The notes below the pieces were generated by a model that searched no databases, had not been told where the DNA came from, and worked only from the letters and a program-made list of their open reading frames with translations. From Bacteroidales bacterium (GTDB lineage: Bacteria > Bacteroidota > Bacteroidia > Bacteroidales > UBA932), in contig JAFRRR010000001.1 of NCBI GenBank assembly GCA_017428035.1, positions 1 to 47,659 of the forward strand: a stretch of DNA of 47,659 nucleotides, written 5' to 3'. Position 1 is the first letter of the stretch, and each line of letters begins with the position of its first letter. Below, piece by piece: positions 23,853 through 31,212 of this stretch. The position numbers and the translations under genes are program-made.

Positions 23853-24756
23853 ACGAGACATAACGTCGGACTTCGGCCTCCGGCAGGCGCACGACTGAGG
23901 CCAGCTGACGCATCGAGAGCCGATGCTTACGCCTCAGCGCCTGAGCAAGGCGCAACCGCTGAATCGGGCTGAGTCTACGGACATTTCTGTTTCCGAAAAG
24001 AGCCAGACATTCATCTCCACATATCTGTCTGGCCTCGGTGTCTTCCAGCATCACACCCCGCGCTTCGGCAATCTTTGCCCGCACCTCGTCATCCTTGCTT
24101 TTATTGCTGGAGAGGAATACACGAAACGCGTTATGTGTCTTATAGATAGATTCGAACATCTGCACGTCCACATAGTTGGTGGGCAAAATCAAATCTCTGG
24201 CCACCAGCCACTCACCAGGTATGGAATATTGCCGGGTATGCAGTAGCTCCCGCTGCCGGACAGATCCTATACTTGAAAACGGCACCGGGCATACAAGGCT
24301 CCCGATTTCACTTATCAGCCAAACCGGCACAAACCGCCCCCTGAAATAGAGGCAGCCGCTGCCCCAGGGATAGTCGTATGGCATCACTCTCTTGCCATCC
24401 TTGGTCGGCTGATTGATCACGTAAACCCCCACATTCCGCAGGCTCTGTTCATCAGGCACGGGATACATCTCCAGTTTTATGTAAGAGCAGAAACCTTTGG
24501 GGCGGCTCCTAGTGGCGAAATGCCTGTAGATTGACTCGAAGATTTCAAGAAAACGTACGCACTCCTGCCTGGTTGCGAACACCAGAAAATGCGGGTGCGT
24601 GTCCTCTATGGAAAAAGCGACGACCGTTGCTCCCGAATTGGCAGCACATACCGCAACTATGTTCATCACGGCAACGTAGTCTTTGATTGAGAGAATAAAG
24701 CCGGCCGAGAGCGCGCCGTCTGCAAACAAATGGAAAAACGATTTCGTTTCGTTCAT
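23851..24756 (-). CDS. RAYT-like HUH (Y1) transposase with C-terminal HTH
   Basis: A 301-residue cytoplasmic protein that resembles REP-associated tyrosine transposases of the IS200/IS605 superfamily. The HUH metal motif is 'EDTHPHFLVF' (H54, H56). The likely catalytic tyrosine is in 'VGVYVINQPTKDG' (Y112), followed by the family-like 'YDYPWGSGCLYF' (127-138). A basic helix-turn-helix of DnaA/HTH type closes the protein (about 262-299, 'RRLSPIQRLRLAQALRRKHRLSMRQLASVVRL'). The start at 24756 has a strong Shine-Dalgarno (GGGAGG at 24763-24768), rare in this window; an ATG at 24831 is in frame but less likely. Known RAYTs are single-copy, domesticated and move REP/REPIN elements. The adjacent repeats fit that role. 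It is not flanked by IS ends. Confidence 0.72.
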   Translation of the reverse strand: MNETKSFFHLFADGALSAGFILSIKDYVAVMNIVAVCAANSGATVVAFSIEDTHPHFLVFATRQECVRFLEIFESIYRHFATRSRPKGFCSYIKLEMYPVPDEQSLRNVGVYVINQPTKDGKRVMPYDYPWGSGCLYFRGRFVPVWLISEIGSLVCPVPFSSIGSVRQRELLHTRQYSIPGEWLVARDLILPTNYVDVQMFESIYKTHNAFRVFLSSNKSKDDEVRAKIAEARGVMLEDTEARQICGDECLALFGNRNVRRLSPIQRLRLAQALRRKHRLSMRQLASVVRLPEAEVRRYVS

Positions 24757-24762
24757 AATTAA

Positions 24763-24768
24763 CCTCCC
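24763..24768 (-). promoter_or_regulatory. Strong Shine-Dalgarno of the RAYT-like gene
   Basis: GGGAGG lies 6 nt before the ATG at 24756 on the minus strand and settles the start. Most genes here lack such a site, which sets this gene apart from its neighbours. Confidence 0.6.
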
Positions 24769-24839
24769 TTCATTTTTATCTTCCGCCACCTTAACTATGA
24801 TGACCGAAATGTTTATATGCAAAGGAAACAATTATTCCT

Positions 24840-24847
24840 TAATTTTG
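24840..24847 (+). promoter_or_regulatory. -7 box for ogt, near-leaderless
   Basis: TAATTTTG matches TAnnTTTG and ends only 4 nt before the ogt ATG at 24852. If it is used, the transcript would be leaderless or nearly so. No good -33 element was seen. Confidence 0.45.
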
Positions 24848-24851
24848 GAAT

Positions 24852-25457
24852 ATGGATTTCACTTTTCGATACGATTCCCCGCTGGGAATTCTGATCCTGA
24901 TCAGTGACGGGCGCTCGCTCACCGGACTGAGGTTTGGCGGGCAGGCGTTTCATGGTACAAGTCAGGTAAGGGACTGCGGGGATGCTGCCCTGCCGGTCTT
25001 TGCCGACACCTGCCGGTGGCTGGACATCTATTTCGCCGGGCGCGACCCGGGATTTCTGCCGCAGCTGGCGCCGGAGGGCACACCCTTCCGCAAAGAGGTA
25101 TGGAAACTTTTGCTGAGCATCCCCTACGGGGAAACGACATCATACAGGGCACTGGCGGCAATCGTGGCAGAACGTCGGGGAAGAAACGGAGCCTATCAGG
25201 CGGGCGGAATTAGCAGGATGAGCGCGCAGGCAATCGGCGGCGCAGTGGGGCACAACCCCATTCCCATAATAATACCCTGTCACCGGGTGATTGCCGCAGA
25301 CGGTTCAATCGGAGGCTTCTCAGCCGGCATTGAACGCAAGGCATGGCTGCTTAGCCACGAAGGGCAGATAGCAGCCGGATGCTTGAAAGGATTTGCGACC
25401 GGCGTTAGCGAAGGAGGGGACCGACTGAGCGTCAGGGAGCAAAACTTTCAAGCGTAA
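24852..25457 (+). CDS. ogt: Methylated-DNA--protein-cysteine S-methyltransferase
   Basis: A 201-residue DNA repair protein that transfers alkyl groups from O6-alkylguanine to its own cysteine. The active-site motif 'IIPCHRVIAADGSIGGFSAG' is present with acceptor C143. 'FRKEVWKLLLSIPYGETTSYRALA' (79-102) and 'MSAQAIGGAVGHNP' (123-136) form the DNA-binding HTH and asparagine hinge. An N-terminal RNase-H-like domain occupies about 1-75. Homologs normally stop soon after 'ERKAWLLSHEG' (161-171). Here about 30 extra residues follow and are encoded within an inverted repeat (25358-25471), so the tail is probably acquired and not functional. It is divergent from the RAYT-like gene and converges on the phosphatase gene 28 bp away. 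Confidence 0.93.
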   Translation: MDFTFRYDSPLGILILISDGRSLTGLRFGGQAFHGTSQVRDCGDAALPVFADTCRWLDIYFAGRDPGFLPQLAPEGTPFRKEVWKLLLSIPYGETTSYRALAAIVAERRGRNGAYQAGGISRMSAQAIGGAVGHNPIPIIIPCHRVIAADGSIGGFSAGIERKAWLLSHEGQIAAGCLKGFATGVSEGGDRLSVREQNFQA

Positions 25458-25471
25458 GCATCTGCCCTTCG
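25358..25471. repeat. Inverted repeat spanning the 3' end of ogt
   Basis: Left arm segments CGAAGGGCAGAT (25358-25369) and GCTTGAAAG (25381-25389) reappear inverted as CTTTCAAGC (25445-25453) and ATCTGCCCTTCG (25460-25471), with a few unpaired bases between. The structure covers the last ~33 codons of ogt and most of the space to the convergent phosphatase gene. It could act as a two-way terminator or be an inserted palindromic element. It shares no obvious sequence with the inverted pair at 23430-23577. Confidence 0.7.
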
Positions 25472-25485
25472 CGAGATAGCAAAAG

Positions 25486-26421
25486 CTACTCGAAGATGCT
25501 CTCGGGGACTTCGCCGGTCCAGCTGAGGGGCTGGTCCAGGCCGAAGAGGCGCAGAACGGTAGAAGCCGTGTTCACGGTGTTATTGGGTTCCTCTATCGTG
25601 AAGCCTTGTTTGATGCCGGGGCCGGAGATGACCCACGGGACGGTCATCTCTTCGGGCGTGGTGCCGCCGTGGCCGTTGCCTATTCCGCCGTGGTCGGAGA
25701 TAAACATCAGGTGCGAATCTTCGAACAGCCCTTCCTTCTTCAGGAACTCAATCACGCGACCTACCTGCACGTCGCCCTCTTCTATGGACTGGATATACTC
25801 CGGGGACATCCAGTTATGCATATGGCCCACGTGGTCGGTGTGAAGATTGTACAGAAAGACGAACACACGATCGCCACGGTTGGCGCCTATAAACTCCATT
25901 GCCCTGTCGCACAGTACATTATACTCCTCATCCTCTGCCATAAGCTTGTCGCTAAGCCACTTCTGGTTTATGGGATATATCAGCGGCGGCCAGTTCCAGT
26001 AATAGCCGGTCTTGATGCCGGCCTCGTGCAGCACCTTGAACACCGAAGGGAAATATCCGTCCTCGTCGGTCTCGATGGCGGGCAGCGAGTGGTTTTCCAG
26101 CGTCCAGTCGTTGTTCACCACGCCGTGTACCTCCGGGCCCGCGCCGCACATATGGCTGGTATAGTTGGGCATCGTGATAGAAGGCATCACGTCGCGGGTT
26201 GTAAACGAAGCGCTGCCGGAAGCTATCAGTGAGTCGATATTGGGAGTCCTGGCCTGGGCGAGGCCGTCCACGCGGATACCGTCGAAAGTGAAGATGATGA
26301 CCCTTTTGGCCTTGATGTTCCTGCCTGGCACTGCCGGAGCGCAGGATGTACCCAAAACCGATGTTGCAGCCACAGCCGCACTTGCAGCCAGGCCGGCCTT
26401 GAAGAAGTTCCTCCTATCCAT
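25486..26421 (-). CDS. Alkaline-phosphatase-superfamily phosphodiesterase, Tat lipoprotein
   Basis: A 311-residue exported enzyme of the nucleotide pyrophosphatase/phosphodiesterase branch. The N-terminus 'MDRRNFFKAGLAASAAVAATSVLGTSC' carries a twin-arginine motif (RRNFFK) and a lipobox-like 'LGTSC'. Metal and catalytic signatures are 'FTFDGIRVDGLA' (D47), 'PSITMPNYTSH' (T83, likely nucleophile), 'LHTDHVGHMH' and 'FISDHGGIGNGHGG'. Family members hydrolyse phosphodiesters, phosphomonoesters or sometimes phosphonates; substrate is not readable. It is shorter than many NPPs (about 400). It ends the locus: 8 bp after the GmhA-like gene and convergent with ogt. The position suggests removal of phosphate or phosphate-linked groups from the target glycan. 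Confidence 0.85.
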   Translation of the reverse strand: MDRRNFFKAGLAASAAVAATSVLGTSCAPAVPGRNIKAKRVIIFTFDGIRVDGLAQARTPNIDSLIASGSASFTTRDVMPSITMPNYTSHMCGAGPEVHGVVNNDWTLENHSLPAIETDEDGYFPSVFKVLHEAGIKTGYYWNWPPLIYPINQKWLSDKLMAEDEEYNVLCDRAMEFIGANRGDRVFVFLYNLHTDHVGHMHNWMSPEYIQSIEEGDVQVGRVIEFLKKEGLFEDSHLMFISDHGGIGNGHGGTTPEEMTVPWVISGPGIKQGFTIEEPNNTVNTASTVLRLFGLDQPLSWTGEVPESIFE

Positions 26422-26429
26422 AGTAATGC

Positions 26430-27002
26430 TTATTTAACCAATTGCTCCACCGCCTCTATGATGATGTGCACGGCGGTGATGTGCATCTCCTGGATGCGGT
26501 CGCTGTAGCCCTCGTGCGGCACGGCAATCACAGCATCCGAAAGGGCCGCAAGCGGATTGTTGCCGGCGCGGGTAAAGCCTACCACCTTCATCCCCTTCTC
26601 GCGGGCCACGCGGGCTGCCTCCACCACATTCTTGGAGGTGCCGCTGGTAGAAAAGCCGCACAGGACATCGCCCGGACGGCCCAAAGCTTCCACCACTCGC
26701 GAGAAAATCTTCTCGAAAGAATAGTCGTTTGTGGTGCAGGTGATGTGCGCAGGATCGTTTATGGCCATTGCCGGCAGCGGGCCGCGGCTGTCGCGGAAGC
26801 GGCCGGTGAGTTCTTCGGCAAAATGGGTGGCGTCGCACAGACTGCCGCCGTTGCCGCAGGTGAGCACCTTGCCCCCCGCCTTAATGGAATCGGCAATCAG
26901 CCGCGCCGCACGCTCTATGTTTTCCACCGTAGCAACATCGCCCACAAAAGCCTGTGCCACGCGCAGATGCTCGTCAAGACTGTTCTGAATCAGAGATTTC
27001 AT
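26430..27002 (-). CDS. gmhA: SIS-domain isomerase, sedoheptulose-7-phosphate isomerase-like
   Basis: A 190-residue cytoplasmic SIS protein. It shows 'GGKVLTCGNGGSLCDATHFAEELTGRF' (43-69), 'NDYSFEKIFSRVVEALGRPGDVL' and 'GFSTSGTSKNVVEAARVAREKGMKVVGFT' (116-144), the phosphosugar-binding signatures of GmhA, plus 'IQEMHITAVHIIIEAVEQ' at the C-terminus with the conserved Glu and His. GmhA converts sedoheptulose 7-phosphate to D-glycero-manno-heptose 7-phosphate for lipopolysaccharide or S-layer glycan synthesis. Its start overlaps the beta-mannosidase stop by 4 bp, so it is co-translated with a catabolic gene. A different phosphosugar substrate in this context is possible. Length and motifs fit the family well. 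Confidence 0.85.
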   Translation of the reverse strand: MKSLIQNSLDEHLRVAQAFVGDVATVENIERAARLIADSIKAGGKVLTCGNGGSLCDATHFAEELTGRFRDSRGPLPAMAINDPAHITCTTNDYSFEKIFSRVVEALGRPGDVLCGFSTSGTSKNVVEAARVAREKGMKVVGFTRAGNNPLAALSDAVIAVPHEGYSDRIQEMHITAVHIIIEAVEQLVK

Positions 27003-29551
27003 TGCAAATATGTTGCGCTCAAGTGCGTAACCGATAGCGAAGATACGAATTTTTCGAAGTCGTCAAACCCGTTCTTGGGAGTGAAGACCAATTCTACCGG
27101 ACGGCCGGGATAGAGGGTGAAGCTGTTGTCGTTGAACTCGCCGGGGATGTCGCCCACGGCCACCCAGGTGAAGAATGCGGGTTTGTCGGCGGTGAGAGTC
27201 ACCGTCCAGCGGCCGTCACTTTCGGCCGGATTGCAGCTTACCGATGCCTTCTCCAAAGGGCAGTTCTTGAACTCGTTGAACAGCCAGGTGTTGTAGGCCA
27301 CTTCGCGGTTGCCGGACAACAACTGCAGCTCAACAAACCGCCCTGCACGGGCTGCCTGGTCGCCAAACTCATCCAAAGAGTATTCAATCGCCATCGCAGA
27401 AGTGTCCCCGGCCACCTTGACAGGAAGATATTTCTCAGAAACCACCTCGCCGCCGAACGACCAGAGCCGCACCACGGCGGTGTATTCCCTGTCGCTGCCG
27501 GTATCATTTACGACCCAGATCCCCAGCTTGTCGCCTTCCGAAGGCACGGCGCAAATCAATTCGGGCGCGAAAAACCGCTTGGCGTGATAGTGACTCTGCT
27601 TCCACTTGCCGTCCCACTCTATGCTGGACCAGGATGCGCCCGGCCAGATGTCGTTCAACTGCCAGTAGATGGTTCCCATGCAGTTAGGTTCCAGCGTGCG
27701 CCAGAACTGCGAGGCGGTCTCCAGGCCCATAGCCTGCTCTACCTGAGACAGATAGAAGATGTCTTCCACCCGCGAAGGGAAGTTGAAGTGCAGGCGCAGG
27801 CGGTCCATTATAATCTGATTGCCGCGGCGGCCTTCGGTGACCTCCTTCACATGGTGTTCAAACTCCGGCGACCAGATATTCGCCGCTCCCGGCGAGAGAT
27901 AGCGCGCCATCAGGTCGTAGCGGGGAAAAGACGAATGGCCGTATTCAGAGCAGAAGCGCGGCCGCACCTTGTAATAGTCAGAAAGCGGGCCGGCAAACTT
28001 GGACACCGACCACAGGTGCATATCACCCTTGGTGTCCTCTTTCCAGTTGTCGGTGGTATAGTCGCCGGGGCCGGCACAGGGAGAGCTGGGCCAGTACACG
28101 CGGCCAGGGTCGGCCTCTGCCACAATACGGCCGCGGAGCTTGATCAAAGTGTCCAGCCGGGAAGTGTAGAAGTCCCGGTTGCTGCGGGTTACCTCCCACC
28201 AGCCCAGGGCGCCGACACACTCGTTGTCGCCGCACCACATCGCTATGCAGCTGTGGTCGCGCAGACGGCGTATCTGGTGATTCAGTTCCGCCTCCACCTC
28301 GTCCAAGAAGCGCTTGTCGGCCGGATAGATGGCGCAGGAGAACATAAAGTCGTGCCAGAGCATCAGGCCCAGCGAGTCGCAGATATTGTAAAATTCCTCT
28401 TTCTCGAACTGGCCGCCGCCCCAGTGGCGCAGCATATTCATATTGGCATCGCGGGCGCTGGTGAGCACATCCGCATAGCGCTCGTATGTCTGCCGGCTCT
28501 CGAACAGCTCGCAGGGTACCCAGTCGGCACCTTTGGCAAACATGTCGCGGCCGTTGATGCGGAAGGTCATACTCATGCCGGGCTTGCCATACACAGTATC
28601 TTCGCGGCTCACTACCTCAAGCTTGCGCAGGCCTATCTTGCGAGCCATTTTCTTCCCGTCCACCGCCACTTCCAGAGGATAGAGATACTGCTCTCCCATG
28701 CCGTTAGGCCACCACAGGCGGGGATTGCGGACCGTGAAATCCAGGCTGACGATATTGCCGCCGGGGGCAAGCTTTACCCGGCGGCTCTTTTTATGCCCGG
28801 CAAATGATGCCGAAACGACAGATGAACCTCCGGCAGGCGATGTCAGTTGGACATTTACCTTGACGTTCACCCTCCCCTTGCGGGAGAAATCCTGGTCGCA
28901 ATAGACATAGTCGATTCGGGCCTCATCCACGGCAATCAGTTCCACCCCTCCGGCAAAGCCCGTCACCATCTGGCAAGGACCCCAGTCCCAGCCGCCATGG
29001 CAGGCGGGTTTGCGTATGGTATTAATGCTGGGCACAAGCCCCACCTCCGACATAGGCATCGGATAGCCATAGTCGGCGGCAAAGGCCTCGCTGACCTTCT
29101 CGGCGCTATGGAAATATCCCTCAATCACATTCTCCCCGGCTACCAGCCAGGGCTTAACATCCCACTCCCAGCGGCGGAAGCGGTTGGTGGTGCTGCCCAC
29201 CTTATGCCCGTTTATAGATATGTCGCAGAATGTATCCACATCTTCCAGCCGAAGATACACCGCCTCGTGGGCAAGGTCCCCTTCGGTCATAGTGAAACTG
29301 CGGCTGATAACCCAGTCTTCGCGACCCACCCAGAGATTATCCAACTCGTTGAAGGCATAGTAAGGATCCTCTATCAGCCCGGCCTCAAGCAGCGCCGAAT
29401 GCACGTCGCCGGGAATCTGCACCGGCAAATTGGACGGAACACCATCCTTTGCACAATTCAGTTTCCAGGTACCGGAGAGATTCAGCACCTCTCCGCCAAA
29501 GGCAAAAAGCGACAGCGCCAAGGCGGCAGCAATTGTGGTTATCCGTTTCAT
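26999..29551 (-). CDS. Glycoside hydrolase family 2, beta-mannosidase type
   Basis: An 850-residue exported enzyme (signal peptide ending near 'LFAFGG'). It follows the GH2 layout: N-terminal jelly-roll (about 24-200, 'LSGTWKLN', 'IPGDVHSALLEAGLIEDPYYAFNE' is typical of beta-mannosidases), Ig-like domain, TIM barrel (about 320-600) and C-terminal beta domains. Catalytic residues are E444 in 'AMWCGDNECVG' (acid/base) and E536 in 'RFCSEYGHSSFP' (nucleophile). 'KPACHGGWDWGP' near 181-192 is a further mannosidase hallmark. It would release beta-mannose from oligosaccharide ends in the periplasm. It overlaps both neighbours by 4 bp. Activity on mannose is strongly suggested but not proven. Confidence 0.92.
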   Translation of the reverse strand: MKRITTIAAALALSLFAFGGEVLNLSGTWKLNCAKDGVPSNLPVQIPGDVHSALLEAGLIEDPYYAFNELDNLWVGREDWVISRSFTMTEGDLAHEAVYLRLEDVDTFCDISINGHKVGSTTNRFRRWEWDVKPWLVAGENVIEGYFHSAEKVSEAFAADYGYPMPMSEVGLVPSINTIRKPACHGGWDWGPCQMVTGFAGGVELIAVDEARIDYVYCDQDFSRKGRVNVKVNVQLTSPAGGSSVVSASFAGHKKSRRVKLAPGGNIVSLDFTVRNPRLWWPNGMGEQYLYPLEVAVDGKKMARKIGLRKLEVVSREDTVYGKPGMSMTFRINGRDMFAKGADWVPCELFESRQTYERYADVLTSARDANMNMLRHWGGGQFEKEEFYNICDSLGLMLWHDFMFSCAIYPADKRFLDEVEAELNHQIRRLRDHSCIAMWCGDNECVGALGWWEVTRSNRDFYTSRLDTLIKLRGRIVAEADPGRVYWPSSPCAGPGDYTTDNWKEDTKGDMHLWSVSKFAGPLSDYYKVRPRFCSEYGHSSFPRYDLMARYLSPGAANIWSPEFEHHVKEVTEGRRGNQIIMDRLRLHFNFPSRVEDIFYLSQVEQAMGLETASQFWRTLEPNCMGTIYWQLNDIWPGASWSSIEWDGKWKQSHYHAKRFFAPELICAVPSEGDKLGIWVVNDTGSDREYTAVVRLWSFGGEVVSEKYLPVKVAGDTSAMAIEYSLDEFGDQAARAGRFVELQLLSGNREVAYNTWLFNEFKNCPLEKASVSCNPAESDGRWTVTLTADKPAFFTWVAVGDIPGEFNDNSFTLYPGRPVELVFTPKNGFDDFEKFVSSLSVTHLSATYLQ

Positions 29552-31206
29552 AGAGGTTTGATTTCCAGGAACAGCACATTGCTCGCCTCAATCTTCTCGG
29601 CGCCCAGGGTCAGAACGCCAGCCACAACATCGGCCTCCTCTGTGACGGGCGTCAGACGTGAGCACTCTATATACTTATCTCTCTTGGTTTTATACTGACG
29701 GATGGCGGCAGAGTTGCTGAGTGTCACAGTCATATCCAGCAGCGGGTCATCCGGACTCCAGGAGAAGTCGGACGTCGTAATGCCCAACTCCTCCCAGTCC
29801 GCCAACCAATCATCAAAAAAGTTGCAGTCATCATTCACCAGATAACGGGTTATCTGAACCTTCTTCGCATCAAACGGCAACTTAATCTGCATACCATAAT
29901 TGAAACGACGGGCATAGTTTATCTTATTCTTGAAATTATACACCATAACCCGCACCGTGGCGCCATCGGTGGCTGCCAGACAATCGACCTCAGAATCGTC
30001 CAAAGCCTCTATACCAACATCAGTCTTTACCTTGTACATCCCCTCGAACTTGGCAATATTGCGGGCCACATGATAGCTGATGATAGGATATCCGCTGATA
30101 TTTCCTCCGGTGAGGAAGTTCCAGGTGGAGAAATAGTCCAGACCATTGTCAATGCCCTGCTTATACAGACGGGCATCGTAGGCTGCCTGCCAGGTGTAAC
30201 CGGTGGTTCTGTTGTACAGGTCTTTACTGGATTTGCCAGAACGCAGTCCACTTAGGATACGGCCCTCATCTACACCAAAAATTACTCCGCTCAAGCCTGC
30301 CTTTGAGGCGGCATCTTTCAGCACCTTGATGGAGCCCGGCAAATCGTGACCGGAGGCAAAGGTTCCGGGGCAAACATCATAGAACGATGACGCAAGGAAC
30401 TTGATGGGTGTGCCCTTACCGCCATTGGCATAGTTGCTGCCCGAAGCACAGTGCTCTATGAACTTGGCCTCGTCCCAGCCGCCTTCGGTGCAAGTCATGC
30501 TGTGGGCACCCACGAACACGTTAGGCCCAAGCACATCCACCAGTGCCTGCACGGTATAGTCATATAGCTTGCAATAGGCCTCAAAACTGTCGCTGCCCAG
30601 ACCGCTCTTGGCCTTGAACCAGTCAAAGTTTTCATACTCGGTCATACATCCGAATCGCCAGGTACGTACTTCTTCCACACCGAATTCATCCACGAGAGCC
30701 TGAATAACGGCCTTGATGTAAGTGTAATACTGGTTGTAGTCATCCGGCGGATATATATTGGTGCCAAAAGTTCCGGTCACGGGATTTGTGGTGAGCTTTA
30801 AAGGCACACTACCAAGCTTAAGATGAGGTTTTGCACCCATTTTAAGCACGCCGCGACAGTTGGTTATCAGCGGTTCAAAATTGTAATCATCAAGCACGCT
30901 GCGATCTGTTGGCCTTCTGAACAAATCCCTCTCTGTGTTGCCGCCGGTGCACTGCATAAACTGTACGTAACGTACAAATTCAAAGACATCTGCTTCTTCA
31001 TTTTTTTGGGGATGATAGTATAGTTTTCCCATATCCCACACATTGACGTTATCTGCGATATTGGGAAGCACGTCTCCACGTTGTGTGGCATCTATGATTA
31101 TTTTATTGCCGTAAATATTGACGGATTTATCCTCCGGGTCAACATTCTTGTTGCAAGCGCAAGATATGGCAGCCACAATGGCAAACAATAGTATTACTCT
31201 TTTCAT
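29548..31206 (-). CDS. GH39-like glycoside hydrolase, lipoprotein
   Basis: A 552-residue exported protein with a Cys-rich signal end ('AAISCAC', probable lipid anchor at C16 or C18). A TIM barrel occupies about 40-400 with 'WRFGCMTEYENFDWF' (E190/E192, acid/base region) and 'GVIFGVDEGRILSG' (E314, likely nucleophile), then a C-terminal beta domain. The pattern resembles GH39 (beta-xylosidases and alpha-L-iduronidases) or a related clan GH-A family. The acid/base motif is not the usual NEP, so substrate transfer from GH39 is risky. It overlaps the mannosidase gene by 4 bp and lies 6 bp after the next upstream gene. Confidence 0.7.
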   Translation of the reverse strand: MKRVILLFAIVAAISCACNKNVDPEDKSVNIYGNKIIIDATQRGDVLPNIADNVNVWDMGKLYYHPQKNEEADVFEFVRYVQFMQCTGGNTERDLFRRPTDRSVLDDYNFEPLITNCRGVLKMGAKPHLKLGSVPLKLTTNPVTGTFGTNIYPPDDYNQYYTYIKAVIQALVDEFGVEEVRTWRFGCMTEYENFDWFKAKSGLGSDSFEAYCKLYDYTVQALVDVLGPNVFVGAHSMTCTEGGWDEAKFIEHCASGSNYANGGKGTPIKFLASSFYDVCPGTFASGHDLPGSIKVLKDAASKAGLSGVIFGVDEGRILSGLRSGKSSKDLYNRTTGYTWQAAYDARLYKQGIDNGLDYFSTWNFLTGGNISGYPIISYHVARNIAKFEGMYKVKTDVGIEALDDSEVDCLAATDGATVRVMVYNFKNKINYARRFNYGMQIKLPFDAKKVQITRYLVNDDCNFFDDWLADWEELGITTSDFSWSPDDPLLDMTVTLSNSAAIRQYKTKRDKYIECSRLTPVTEEADVVAGVLTLGAEKIEASNVLFLEIKPL

Positions 31207-31212
31207 GGTTTT

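Noticed and set aside
23439..23972. Plus-strand frames encoding 14-residue repeats across the 42-bp array
   Set aside because: Several overlapping frames on both strands stay open merely because the unit is 42 bp with no stops. No start, ribosome site or homology supports a protein.
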